DNA of 64,000 bases, taken from Collybiopsis luxurians FD-317 M1 (Eukaryota > Basidiomycota > Agaricomycetes > Agaricales > Omphalotaceae). The translations under genes were made by a program, and so were the position numbers. Below the pieces are notes generated by a model. That model was given only the letters and a program-made list of their open reading frames with translations. It had not been told where the DNA came from and ran no database searches. Numbering within the stretch: the first letter of the stretch is position 1; each line of letters starts with the position of its first letter. The stretch spans positions 372,001-436,000 of the forward strand of contig KN834750.1 in assembly GCA_000827265.1 (NCBI GenBank), given 5' to 3'. Of the stretch, positions 22,331-34,380 are shown piece by piece.

Positions 22331-23430
22331 ATGCCGATACTTCGTTGGGACCGGTGGGTTACAGATTTACCCTGGGAGGATTTGCCTCGATTTCCTCCAC
22401 TATACTCTGTATGTCAGCGTCGGCATCTTTACATGATTAATGCTCGAGTTCAAGATTAACAATCGGCCGATGATCGATACCGCTCTTCGTCGAAAAGCAA
22501 ACGGTTTTTCTTCGGCGGGACCGTGGATTGTCTGCGGGGTAAGAGCAATTTACTTACCCCGCTTGGTTCTCCAACGAGATGCGATCTTCTTTGAACGAGA
22601 GCGGAACTAACGATGTTAAAACGAACCTTTGATATTTCCATTCTCTTTGAATTCGTGGGTGCCTCTTATATGCGCCTCTTCTGTGGTACCGAACATCTGA
22701 CTTTCATTATGCTTCGTCGAAAGTATACTCCAATACAAATCTATTTATTTGGGTCACTGAATACTCGAAGATCTCGCTGCCATTTGCCTCACAAGCTATT
22801 CAACTGCTTTCGAGCTTTAAGGCGACTCTCGAGGCGCTCACATGGGTCTGTATATCCGAGCTCCGAGAGGATGATCAACTGCTACTAGGAGGTGAGATAG
22901 GAAACAAGTCATTGTCATCAAGTTCTATTCGAATTCCATGTACGGAAGGAATGAATATCGGAAGAATGCAATCTTTTCGAGGGATAGCTTGCGATAACTC
23001 CGTAGTTAGTGATCACTCCGTCTCATCAGCTCCAAAGTTTTAATGTCAGTTCAACTTTTGTGCGATCCTTGTTGCTAGCGATCAATGGCCAATTTTTGAG
23101 CAAGGGCCCTACGATAATGGCCGTAAGAGATGCAGCAAAAAATGCACGTACAAATTTGAATCTGAAACAGCTTTACACTGCTCTTTGTTGACTAATGTTT
23201 TCATTATACTGCTAGAGGCCACAGACACGCGGTCTTTTCTACCAAGTCGGCGTAAATTTTTGTCAATAAAGGTCGATCGGTGTTTCTTTGACATGTGTGC
23301 AAACTCTGAGAATATGTCGATCTTCGATACTAATTCTATACTTGGCAGAATGAAAGACTATTCCCAGGGAGGAGATCAAGGAGGGACTAGGACCTTCAAA
23401 GCCCCGTTACTTGCTGGCGAAAGTAGATAG
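22331..23430 (+). CDS. Uncharacterised spliced gene, internal structure unresolved
   Basis: I do not recognise the product. The start is probably ATG at 22331 (MPILRWDRWVTDLPWEDLPR), with exon 22331..22408, a good gtatgt donor, and a second exon from 22455 (INNRPMIDTALRRK) to 22538 or, unspliced, to a stop at 22610. Downstream, a single frame is open from 22651 to 23430 apart from one TAA at 23041-23043. That TAA falls inside a predicted 45-nt intron (23005..23049, donor gttagt, acceptor gtcag) that keeps frame, so the region reads as about 245 codons. An optional in-frame 48-nt intron lies at 22723..22770. The frame contains ISLPFASQAIQLLSSFKA and ends KAPLLAGESR. How the first part joins the second is not settled; they could be two genes or a decaying one. 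Confidence 0.4.
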
Positions 23431-23858
23431 TGGCAGAGAGCTGGGTTCCGTAATTTTGTATATCTTTCAACAGCTGTAAAGTTATCTGGTCTAGATGTAA
23501 GGGGAAAGAAGGTGCTTACAAGCGAAATATACTTCATAGCTACTAGAAGGTGTGTTTGGGTTGCTCTGAACAGTGCCGTAAGAGAATTTGCGAAGTGACT
23601 CGGTGGCTGGGATACTTATCCTTGAACTATAAGCTATTGGTTGAAGAGATCAGAGAAAACTGGTCCAAGAGATCCAAGAGAGTCTCCAGTCGAAAAAATT
23701 CACTTTTGCTAGGCGGAGAAAAAAAAGGATTGAGAATTTTCAAACCGATATCTGCGTTGCTTCATTTAGCCCCTATTGAATGAGCGCTTATCACGTGACC
23801 TCAGGTGGGTGCTTGGCACTTGCCTTCGGTGAGGCTTCAGCTCTAAAAGTTCGTACAG
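23431..23858. other. Spacer upstream of the GRASP gene
   Basis: No convincing gene. The eight-base palindrome TCACGTGA at 23791-23798 lies about 60 bp before the GRASP start and is a likely bHLH-type site. Confidence 0.4.
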
Positions 23859-25100
23859 ATGGGCGCTGGCCAGTCAACCTCCGAAGCCCAAATTCCTTCA
23901 CAAGCACTTCATGTTCTACGCGTGACGCCCTCTTCTCCAGCTTCTCAAACGAATATTGAGCCATTTTTCGACTTTATCGCAGGCTTTGAAGGAGATTCTT
24001 TAGAATCTCATGGCAACATCGATGTTAACGAGCTGGAGAGAATAGTCGAAAGCCACGAAGGACGCGTCTTGAATCTAATTGTTTGGAACAGCAAAGAGAA
24101 TAATACTCGAGGCACGCACTTGGTCTATACAGCCGCATCCTGTACTAATCGAACGTTAGTGGTGCCTATAATTCCCTCTAGAAGATGGTCCCAGTTTTCT
24201 TCTGAAGAACAAAGTGATTCGAATGCTCAACCATCCCTATTGGGACTCAGTATGCGAATGTGTACTCCAGAATTCGCGCTAGACAATGTCTGGCATGTTC
24301 TTGATGTCATGGAAGGGAGCCCCGCTGAAAGTGCTGGCCTTGTTCCTTATGGAGATTACATTACCGGATGGTCTGGGGGTGTCCTTAGTGCTGAGAATGA
24401 TTTTTATGATTTGGTTGAGGCGGTGAGCATTCTCAGATTGCTGCTATGTTCTTTTCTCAACCAATTCAGCACGTCGACAAACCGCTGCGGGTATATGTCT
24501 ACTCTCACGACTTTGAGTGAGCATGGTGTTAGTGATTTATGACAATGTCTTATGTCGAAACAGTGCCCTTCGCGAGGTAGTCCTCGTTCCAAATCGGCAC
24601 TGGGGCGGGGAAGGTTTATTGGGCTGCGTGTTTGGGTAAGTTTTACCGCGGGGAAAATCTCTGTTTTAACATCCATTAGGTTTGGCCTTCTTCACCGAAT
24701 TCCCCCACAAAATTTTGATCATGTACCAGGCTCGACGCCACCAGAATTGGCAGAGGAAGATGATTACCACGAGGAACAACTCTTTGTTCCTGCAGACGTG
24801 CATGCAGACTCAAAAATCGCGGAATGGCGACATGAAAACTGGAACAGAGAACATCCTGCTTTACGTTCCTTCCACGGGGAGCGCAGGTCCATTTCGGAAC
24901 TTTCAGGCCCGGAAACTGCTGTCCCTGGACCTGATACCGCGGATCGCTATCATGCTGGTGAAGGAGATGGAGAAGAATCTATATCGCCGTCACAAGAAAC
25001 CCCTCGGAGGGCGTCACCATTGACCCGTGTATCTCCTCCAGGATTTAAGCGTGCCACTGCCAGCTCCCTCGGTAGCAGCCCATTCATGAATGGTGATTGA
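23859..25100 (+). CDS. Golgi reassembly-stacking protein (GRASP65/Grh1 family)
   Basis: GRASP proteins tether early Golgi and ER-exit membranes and are used in unconventional secretion. Four exons, join(23859..24422, 24470..24516, 24564..24635, 24680..25100), give 367 residues. The N-terminus MGAGQS offers a Gly2 for myristoylation, as in animal GRASPs. Two tandem PDZ-like GRASP domains follow: the first with ALHVLRVTPSSPA, PFFDFIAGFEG and LVVPIIPSRRW, the second with VWHVLDVMEGSPAESAGL, DYITGWSGG, VYVYSHDFD and LVPNRHWGGEGLLGC. After IPPQNFDHVPGS comes a Ser/Pro/Glu-rich tail of about 120 residues ending SSPFMNGD, typical of the regulatory tail. Yeast Grh1 is instead N-terminally acetylated, so the Gly2 is worth noting. 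Confidence 0.94.
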
Positions 25101-25776
25101 TCATCAGTTTGTCATCGTGCTATCATTTCTCAACGTTTCGTGACGCAAAGGTCCAACAAAGAGTTTGTTTCCATCAAGTGATCATGAACCTTCGCTGTTT
25201 TCACGGCACACAGGAGGGAGGCCGGATAGCGAAGATGGCAGTGATCACGGAGAACGGACGAGTGTTGCAGATACAGATGTTTCGCATGAGAGTGGGAGCT
25301 TAACTAGTGTTGATTGAATAGTCTTCTTCCCAACTGTCTCTGACTGGTGTAGCGTAGGATGATCATGGATTGGTCCTGGAGATGTTTGCTGCATGCCTTG
25401 AATCCCAATTGGTAGACACGGTTGCGTCGAAACGAGCCAAGGTCCGATGACTCCTGAAAATCAAGCCGGTCACCTTTCAACCGTAAGAGGATCACTCGAC
25501 TTGGATTTTTGACGACCGATGAGCTTTCTCCGACTTTGAGAGGACGCTATATCTTCGACATGTACTGTTAAGCAAGAGTAACGAACAAGTGCCATTCGTT
25601 CCAGAGCAATACCCCGCCAGCCTGTCTCTCGGATGTCACGTTTTTCAGGTATGTCCTTAAGGTCCATGAATGAGGTAGTTTGACGCGTTCCGAGCGCGTC
25701 CACCGCTCATTGTAACTAGACGCTGGTTGAACAATATTAAGCGCTAGGGCGCTTATAGGTTTCTTCGTTTTACATT
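25101..25776. other. Spacer between GRASP gene and Prp24/SART3 gene
   Basis: 676 bp with only short unconvincing frames on either strand (for example 25470-25703 minus). It should hold the terminator of the GRASP gene and the promoter of the next one. Confidence 0.5.
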
Positions 25777-28700
25777 ATGGACGAATCATCTTCTCTTGAT
25801 GCCCTTGCTAGGCTTGTTGAGCAGCTGGCGGAGAATCCCCGCGACTTTTCCATTCATGTTCAACATATCAAACTCGCAAAATCTTTGGAGGGGATGGAAG
25901 CAGAGGTCACTTCGGCGCTAGAAATGTATACCAACTGCTTTGCAGCCGGAGACGAAGCTTGGCTGGAATTACTCGATATTAAAGAACGTTCATTAAATAT
26001 CGATTCTGTCAATGGTGCAGAGGAGCTTTTATCTCTCTTCCAGCGCGCTGAGGAAGACTATCTTTGTGAGCATATAATTACCTTTCATAGACAACCATAG
26101 CTGACAAGTGATTTTCAGCTATTTCTGTTCTGAAGCGGCATATAGAATTCATCCTCGGGCGATACGAGCATTACGCATCTGGGGCGGCCAAGCCTGACGA
26201 ACTTGGAGAATTGTTCTCCACAGAATGGACAAGGTTGGCCATAACGGACATAGTCAACAAGGGCATTGGGCATATAACTGAGGTACGTGTGTTCGGTCGG
26301 AACCAAGGGTATCTATGTACATTTTCATTTTCAGAGCCATCTTTTGTGGGATCAGTTGAAAGACTGGGAGTTAGAGATTCTTGAAGCTTCGTCCGCATCT
26401 GACAGGTGAGATTTCGAAGCAAGTTAGATTGTAGGCGCTAAAAGTCTGCCCAGGCCGCTGCTTGTGGAACGTTGTGGTGCACTTATCCTTGAAAGACTAG
26501 GCCAACCCCACGCTCGTGAGTTTTGTTGGAAAATTTGTAGTTCATTTTGTGAAATGTTAGATATAGGTGTAGAGGATACATTCCAGGCGTACTCCTCATT
26601 CACAACAAACTATAAGCCCCCCGACCAATATGAATCACTACTCATTGCTGCATCCAAAGTCAAAGCTCGGACGCTCAAAGCAGTCGAGCGTCGAGACCAA
26701 TACGAAAATGCTCTGGTCAAGATGCTTTCGTTGGAAAACTTTCATACAGCTCATGCTTGATCTTTAGAATCAAAATCAAAACTCTCTGGAAGCTTTCGCA
26801 CAGTATACTGGGTACGAGCGGAGAGCAAAGTATCCAGATCTCTTTACGACGTCTGCCGTATACGAAAGGGCCATCTGTGAAGCTGCTAAGCGGAGGTTTC
26901 AAGGAGAATATGGAGCTGAAGAAGCACTCAGATCATTTTGGGCTAACTACAGCGATGCTTTGGTATGTTCTTAATCTGCGCTACCGTTCTCGCTGTAATG
27001 CTCCCCTTCCAGAGATTGCTGAACGCCAGTCAAGAGTCACAGATAAATCTGTTCAAGCGAGCCGTCCGCAGCGTACCTGGATCTGGAGAAGTATGGGCTC
27101 GATATATTCGTTTGATCGTGCGTGTATGTTTTTCACAGTCGTCGATAGACGTTCTGAATCCATGCTCTAGGAACGTTATACAGATCCAGAACATATTCAA
27201 GGGGGAAGAGACATTGTTTCAGGTAGTGCTTCTGGTCTTGATGTTAACCACAGAACACATCCTGAAACCTACTAGGTCTCTTTACTCAAGCATGCTCTGT
27301 ACCTCAGCTTGTTCAGGATGTTGAACAATTAATCCCTCTCGTTCTAGCGCGCGCGGGATTCGAAAAGCGTCTCATCGATCTTGGGGTGTCGGGTTCGTGG
27401 CATGCAATCTTTTCTGAACTAGAATCTAATTCCAGCAGATGATGAAACCGTGCCTACCTTGATTGGTATTCTAGAGAGCGGAATTGAGATGGTACGAAAG
27501 AGTATGTTTCTCCTATCTTGGATTTGATAATTATGTTGACCGCTCTCTTAGCTACTGGCGACTCAAGATTGCGATTGGAAAAATATCTTACCGAATTCGT
27601 AAGCTTCTATTTTTGTTCCCGCTAACACGCTTTTTTCAGCCAGTAATCATTAGTATCGCTTCGCGGGAGTTGCGGAAAGCTCTGCTGCTGTATGGCAATT
27701 GACTGCAAAACATTACAAGAACAGCTACCTTGCATGGACTTCTTACACAGATTCTTTGATGTGCGTTCATGAATTTCTGTTTTTCAAGAATAACAACCAA
27801 GATGAAATCATAAGCAAAGCAGATCAGCACGATGAGGCTCGGAAAGTTTTCTCTGACATTGTAGCCAAACATATTGATTGGCCAGAAGCGATCTGGGAAG
27901 CGTGGGTTTTATTTGAGCACCTTTATGGATCAGTGGAACAGGTTGAAGCTTGCTTGGACAAGATTGAGAAAGCGCAGTATCAAGTCAACATGCGGCGCGC
28001 CAAGGTACATCGCGCAAGTTCAATGACAAGATTTTTACGCTGAGATTTTCCAGGAAGCTGAAAAAGTGAATTATCAAACAATTCAAGTGGCCGCTGAATC
28101 TCAAGCAAGTACAATCCCTGTGTCCGAGGTTCCAATCCCAAGCCCCGCTGCGGGTGAGCCCATGGGTGTCGACCAACCGCAAGGATCCAGGGGTACAAAA
28201 CGGGGCGCAGAGGACCCGCTGACTGATGATCTTCAGAAAAAAATCAAGCTAGGTATGCTCACAGTGTTTCCTTGCCGGAGCCATTTACTGAAAGAGTGGT
28301 CTAGAACCTACCTCGGCACCTTTGAAAAGGTACGATTTCCAGTATTGTACGGCTATAATATCGTGATAACGATAATGCTTACAGAGATCGCGAAAACTCC
28401 ACTGTCTTTGTGGCTGATATACCCAACAACACCTCCGAAGAAGAACTATCTACTTTATTCGCGGACGTGAGTTTTTCGTCGAATGCAATTTCGACGAACT
28501 TTGACCGCCGAGCTTTCCTAGTGCGGACTCGTCCGAGAAGTGAAGTTCACGCAATTACCTTCTGCGACAGTTGCCACAGTCGAATTTATGGATCGAGTAA
28601 GTTTCGGCCTTTTTTTCCGAGCTTTTTGTAAATTCAATTATGGGTTATAAGATGTCTATTCCCGCAGCCCTTACCAAAGACAAGAAGAGAATACAAGGTC

Positions 28701-30039
28701 AAGAGATAGCGGTTCACTTAGCGTGGCAATCCACGCTCTATGTAACCAACTTTCCGGAAAGTGCAGATGATTCATACATTCGAGATCTGTTTGGAAAGGT
28801 CATCAGGTTCATTTACGCCAATAATTCGTAACGACTCATCTTTTCCTTGCAGTATGGTACTATCTTCGACGTTCGCTGGCCTAGTAAAAAATTCAAAAGT
28901 ACCAGGCGATTTTGCTATGTTCAATACACGTCTCCTGTAATTTTTCCATTCAAATTTTTCTGGGTTATTCGTTCATTTGGATTTCGGTTTTGTAGAACTC
29001 AGCTCAGGCTTCTTTGGAGCTACATGGCCGTGAATTGGAGCCGGAGCGGGCTATCAATGTCTTCATTTCAAATCCTGAACGCAAGAAGGAAAGAACAGAT
29101 CAAGACGCCAACGACAGGGAGCTGCACGTTGCTGGTCTTCACAAGCAGATGACGAAGAATGATCTTGTAAAGCTCTTCTCAAAGGTAAAGAGTACTGAGG
29201 TGACGCCTCCGAACCGACCTAACCAATTTTGAAAAGTTTGGACCATTGAAGGACGTCCGAATGGCGACGGATAACGATGGCAAATTCAGGGGTTTTGCAT
29301 TCGTGGAGTTTGAAAACGAGGTAGATAAATGCCTTTGACGAAATTGACTTCTCTGAACATACTATTGCAGAGTGATGCTCGCACAGCCCTTGACGCCAAT
29401 AACCAAGAGCTGAAAGGTCGCCGGATGGCAGTCACGATCGCGGATTCTCGCGCCAAACCGAAGCTACGGTAGGAATCATCACTTGGTTCGTCTATGCAGT
29501 AGCTCTTAACAAGGATTTGTAGGCCCTTCGACGCGGACCGTGGACTAGGACGCAACGCGGAAATAGCAAGCCGCTCCATCCGCGTGAAAAACCTGCCAGC
29601 AGATACGCAAGAAGGTCTTCTGCACCAGTTATTCGAAAAACTTGTTCCTGTCAAACGTGTGGAGATTTTCGAGGATCTTAACGAAGCAGTTGTAGAGGTG
29701 CAAAACCAAGCAGTAAGTTCCAAGTTGCACAGTACGCGGTGATTCTCATGCTACTAATCATAGGATGCGGGCAAGCTTCTCCTGAGACCGGAGCCCATAA
29801 TGTTCCACCAGACATCTCTGGAATTATCTGAAGAGATTGGCGCCCCTCGAAACCCGGTCCAAGCCGGGATGTTCGTACCCAGAAAAACAGTATCAAAACC
29901 TAGGGCGGGCCTCGGCCACAAGCAAAAGCTTGCAGCACCTATTGGCTCATCATCGGGATCTTCAATACCGTCCAACTCGTCTACCAATACAGCGGGAAAG
30001 GGGCAGGATGATTTTCGGAAATTGCTTAGTGGCAAATAG
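25777..30039 (+). CDS. PRP24: U6 snRNP assembly factor Prp24/SART3
   Basis: Promotes U4/U6 annealing and recycling of U6 snRNP after splicing. The gene has many introns of about 50 nt. The N-terminal half, from MDESSSLDALARLVEQLAEN to about 28000, is a HAT-repeat array (Trp-rich units such as AWLELLDIKERSL, EVWARYIRLI, SYLAWTSYTDSL and EAIWEAWVLFEHL). A basic linker with KRGAEDPLTDDLQKKIKL follows. RNA recognition motifs come next: STVFVADIPNNTSEEELSTL; STLYVTNFPESADDSYIRDL; RELHVAGLHKQMTKNDLV with FRGFAFVEFE; and SIRVKNLPADTQEG. The last residues GQDDFRKLLSGK match the Lsm2-8-binding tail peptide of Prp24/SART3. HAT plus RRM plus Lsm-tail is diagnostic. Exon ends were read by eye and individual joins may be off by a codon. 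Confidence 0.93.
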
Positions 30040-30371
30040 GAAGACTGCAGCAAGAATTGAAGAAGTTTTTCTGTACGTACACTGTACTGACATTTTCAAC
30101 TGCATTACTGGTGACGGTATAGTACCTAGTTTGTCGATTACGTTGATGAATCGTGACTTTCGGACCGATTTGATTCCCAAGCAAGGTGATTGGAGTCCTT
30201 GGCATACTTGATACAGTATGTACGTACGTAAAAATAGTATACAACTTTGCCCAAGTCATTTGACTCCCGGCCCGACTATCCGGACCGCCTTCAACTTTCA
30301 AGTTCAAGTCCTTTCCTTTCCCTATTACTTCTTATTCCCTCCCATTTGACGAATCTCTTCCATCGACTACA
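30040..30371. other. Spacer between Prp24/SART3 and the dehydrogenase gene
   Basis: 332 bp, presumed terminator and promoter for two genes in tandem. A CT-rich tract (about 30306-30361) directly precedes the next start, as is common just before fungal start sites. Confidence 0.5.
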
Positions 30372-31551
30372 ATGACTAGCTCAGCATATAACGCAAAAGC
30401 CTTGTACGATCTCACTGGCTTGGTCGCGATGGTCACGGGCGGTGGAACTGGAATTGGGTACATGATAGCGAGAGGTTTTAACCTTGTCCTCGTAAAATAG
30501 ATCAACCATGCGCTAATAACGTTCTCATGCGCATCCAGGTTTGGCAGCCAACGGTGCCAAGGTCTACATTACTGGACGTCGCGCGAATGTTTTACAGAAA
30601 ATCGTTGACACAACTCCCAAAGACGAAGGAGAGATAATCGCGTATGTTTTGTCTGCTTACTGCCATCGATAAGATTCATCTTTCATACTCCGCAAAGGCT
30701 TCAAATGGATGTAACCTCCAAGGAAAGTATTCTGAATGCAAAGAAAGAGATCGAAACAAGAGAAGGGAAATTACACATCCTTGTTAACAAGTAAGCGCAC
30801 GCTCGCGCATATAATGCCTCCGCGTTAGTATTAACTTACGTACGCCAAGTGCAGGACAGGTTGGCCCAACTTCCCCATTTTTGCAAGATCCTACCTCTCC
30901 TGAGCTCAAGGATGGAGAAAGCTTCGGATCGGCTCTTTTCAAGGAGGACCTCCAAGGATGGTCCGATCTTTACTCTATTAACGTCTTCTCCATCTTTTTC
31001 ACGACAACCGCATTTCTGGGATTGCTCGAGAAGGGAACGAAAGAGTGCAGGATTCCCGGATACACGTCTACTGTCATTAACATCACCAGCATTAGCGGAA
31101 TTATCAAGCTGGCCCAAGACCATGTACGCGACGATATTGCCATCGCGTCTTATCTCAGAATGCTTGACACTTCTTTCAGTTTTGTTACAACAGCGCAAAG
31201 GCAGCAGCATCGCATTTAACGAAAATGCTGTCGACAGAGTTTGCACTGAAGAAAGTGCCAGTTCGCGTCAACGCCATTGCTCCTGGTGTTTATGCATCGG
31301 AAATGACAGTGGACACTATTCCACCGGAGATGGTGGACCAAATTGGGAAAGGTATATCGCCTGTTCCGGCAAAACGCGATGGCAGGTAGGTTGCACGTCT
31401 CGACACACATTTCCTCCATTCATTCCCTTGCAGTGCAGAAGAAATGGCAGGAACAGTTGTCTACCTTGCGTCAAAGGCGGGATGCTATACAAATGGACAG
31501 GAAATCATTATAGACGGTGGATATTGCGCCGTAAATCCCGCAGTTGTTTAG
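30372..31551 (+). CDS. Short-chain dehydrogenase/reductase
   Basis: A classical SDR using NAD(H) or NADP(H), about 300 residues over roughly six exons. Key motifs are VAMVTGGGTGIG (cofactor-binding TGxxxGxG), KVYITGRR, LHILVNNAGQ, INITSISG (catalytic Ser) and YNSAKAAASHL (catalytic YxxxK). The YNSAK exon begins at the join after GIIKLAQDH. The C-terminus has RVNAIAPGVYASEM, AGTVVYLASKAGCYTNGQEI and IIDGGYCAVNP. ITGRR after beta-strand 2 favours NADP. The overall look is of the fungal SDR group annotated as RhlG-like or 3-oxoacyl reductase-like. The substrate is not predictable, and no biosynthetic neighbours are present. Confidence 0.9.
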
Positions 31552-31859
31552 ACGTTATGTACCTAGTGTATAAACGTGCTTTGGAAATAATTTAGCTAAC
31601 AGTCATACAAGTATCCACACAGAAGATTGAACAAGTCCGGTGATAAAAATCATTAATGGTCCATAATGCATGATACAGCAGCCAGAGTAAAAGGTAGCCG
31701 CATAGATAGATGGATGAGCGAGGCAAATGATTTATAGGTGAATGTCAACTTGAGACAGGAAGGGAGCGGAGGATGGTAAAGATGCGGTAGAGCATTATCA
31801 TGCAACGAAGCATACGGTAAATTAAATACTGGGTAAAGGAGAGTGAACCACCGAGTCGT
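31552..31859. other. Convergent 3' region of the dehydrogenase and KRE6/SKN1 genes
   Basis: 308 bp between two stop codons; AT-rich, no gene seen. Confidence 0.5.
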
Positions 31860-34124
31860 CTAGCATCCATCGTACTGTGAGTTCCGGGGGAATGTGTATC
31901 CTGCCTGTCCCCAAGTGGTTAAATTTGCGTCGCTGTACGCTGTAATATGGCTGCAAAAGATTCATATCAGTATCCTGATCCGTGTTGTCATAAAAATAGA
32001 ACACACTCGTTGATATACGATGCTGTAGGTCTTGTTGACGGGTCACAAGTTAGAACATCCTTAGTTCCCGCTCGTTGGTACACGCGAACATAATCAACAA
32101 GCATCTGTGCTGGGAACTGCATGTGCTCGTAGTCCTGAGCCTGGAAATTCGGTGACATGCCCAAATTCAGAATCATGTACTAGGAGAAAGAAGGGCGTTA
32201 ACGACGGACACATTCCAGGAATAAATAAGATTTACCATAGGCTCTTCGGGAATCAAACGGGCACTAATTTCCGTCGTGGAATCGGCGCCGATAGCGGCAG
32301 CGGGTAAAGTCCAAGACTCCTTGCCATTGCTGAACCAAGTGATATAACCTTCGTCCCTGTTGCTAGGATTTGACCACCATTCAAATCCATATTTTATGAA
32401 ACTTTGATTGGAGTAGCCGGTGTCGGGAATGTATGTGAGGGCTGAAGCAGCTTGCTGGTACGTACCACCTTGATAAGAGTTGAATTCGGTCAGAGTAGTA
32501 TCGTATAGCGTGGTTGAGCTGTTATCAATTTGATAGTGATAGTTGAACGGTGCGATCTGGTAACTCTGCGACACTTGTCCTTTGAAATCGTTGCTCACGT
32601 CAATCTGAGCTTCAATGATATCGATCTCGGGTACACCGCGCCCCGTGCCGACGTCTGGACCTGGATGATCACCGCCAGGACATGTGCAGGCAGACCAGCG
32701 CTGGCCAGGTAGGTAGCTGATAGGATTTCCATCCTTGGTTCCTTGAAGAGCACCCTCAGGACCGGTCCCAGCCTTGTTTGTCTGGTTAGGGTAAGTGCCG
32801 AGGTCACACGAGTCGTAGCTGTACGGCCATGTCCCTTCCGTGGTGGCACCATATCCCGCACGTCCCTACAGAAGCAATTAGGTCGAATTTTGCAAAAATA
32901 CTTCTAGACGAACCAAATTTCCCATTGTCCACGCACCAGGCCAAAAACCGGGAGACTGATGTGTTCCGGGAAGACTGATGGAAACTTCAATGTAACCGGT
33001 CATGAAACAGAGTTTGTTCCACGATTGCAGCATGCCTGGAAAGATCTCAAAACCAGAGGGATCTGGAATATGATTGAGAGGCTTACCACTCTTAAAGTTG
33101 AGGTCATGGTTATTTTCTTCAGTCAGGGTAATGACTAGCTGGCCACCCTTCGTCGTGATGGCCTGGACAAAAAAAAGATGAGCAACGACAAGGACAGAAT
33201 AAGACACAACTTACACCAGGATCGTACCATTCCAAGTCACCAGTGGGCCTACGCACATTGGCTTTAGCGCGATGCGTCGCGTTCTCAAATGAGCTTACCA
33301 GTAGTGTAAATCTACGCCCTCCCAGTACGGGTCATCGCCGGGATAAAAAGTGCGGCCTTCCTTGTTGAACTCGTCGCTGAATACAAGGTTGTACGATTTT
33401 CCGTCAGTTCCTGTTCGCGTACGGGCAGAAGAAGGGGTGTCCGCATCTATAAGAGATGGTACACTGGGCAAGTCAGGAATCTGGCCAGTGCCGTTTATAC
33501 CACCCAGGTTGAAACCGGTAATGGCGGCTTGAGGATGGGCAAAATTATTGATGATAGGATATCCAGCGAAAAGGGTGAGAAGGGCAAGAATAAGAAGGAC
33601 GAGGGCGCCGGCATTTAGCCAACCCCTGGCTGAAAAGACAGTGAAAGAGCGGTCTAGTTTGGCATCCCTGACGGGATCAGGGTTATGAAGAGCGTCGTCA
33701 AGCTCAGGATCTTTGTCCCAAAGATACTGAGGGACTGTTGCAGTATTTGCTAGGACGGCTGCTTTTTCAGCACCTGCTGATATGGAAGAAGCTGAATGTT
33801 CTGAAGGAGCAGCGCTAAATCGTGAGTTGCTGTATAGGGCTGCATCTCTTGCTGGATTGGGGTTGTACTGGAAATGTGCATGAGAAATTGAAGTAGAAAA
33901 ACCAGTACGATACGCACTGAATATGGACCATAACCTCCACCTATAGCACCGCTTGCTACGCCTTGAGCAATAGCCGTTCCCTGGTGACTACTGCGAGAGC
34001 CGGGAGGCGCAGGGCGCTGAGGATTGTAAGGAAGAGCAGAAGAACGAGGACTTTGAGGAACGGCAGCGTATTGAGATGGGCCTTGTTGCTGTGGCGCCCG
34101 ACGAGAACTTGGAGGATTAGACAT
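31860..34124 (-). CDS. Beta-1,6-glucan synthesis protein KRE6/SKN1 family (GH16-like)
   Basis: A type II membrane protein of the secretory pathway needed for cell wall beta-1,6-glucan. The cytosolic N-terminus is Pro/Gln/Ser-rich ([20 protein letters not shown]). A single membrane anchor follows near 33550-33610 ([19 protein letters not shown]), then the lumenal SKN1 domain. Conserved pieces are [32 protein letters not shown] text, [51 protein letters not shown] (the ExDxxE GH16 catalytic pattern) and [15 protein letters not shown]. The C-terminus ends with [12 protein letters not shown]. About six introns are needed. The start is the ATG beginning MSNPPSS; an in-frame ATG lies further upstream but gives an unlikely leader. 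Confidence 0.93.
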
Positions 34125-34380
34125 AACGAAGGCTAAAAGGAAAAAAAATGCCGGGACTCTCTCAAGTTCACGATGGCGTTGGTTTCTCACGGTGCCTGCA
34201 GCTCCAACATTACAATTTTTGATAATTATCAATTGTTTTCAAATAATCTACTACTGATTCCCTTGGTCAGTTCTTTCCCTTCTTTAACCTATTGTAGCTG
34301 CACCCCCCTCGGATCGAGCCGACGTGGACACACAGTGCAGTGTCCCTAGATAGCTGTAATATCAGGTTGTCACCCTTGAC

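Noticed and set aside
23041..23043. In-frame stop suggesting a pseudogene
   Set aside because: A normal 45-nt GT-AG intron (23005-23049) removes it and keeps the frame, so decay is not required.
28120..28200. Sequence resembling a tRNA B box (GGTTCCAATCCC)
   Set aside because: It lies inside the Prp24/SART3 linker exon, has no matching A box or cloverleaf at the right distance, and is coding.
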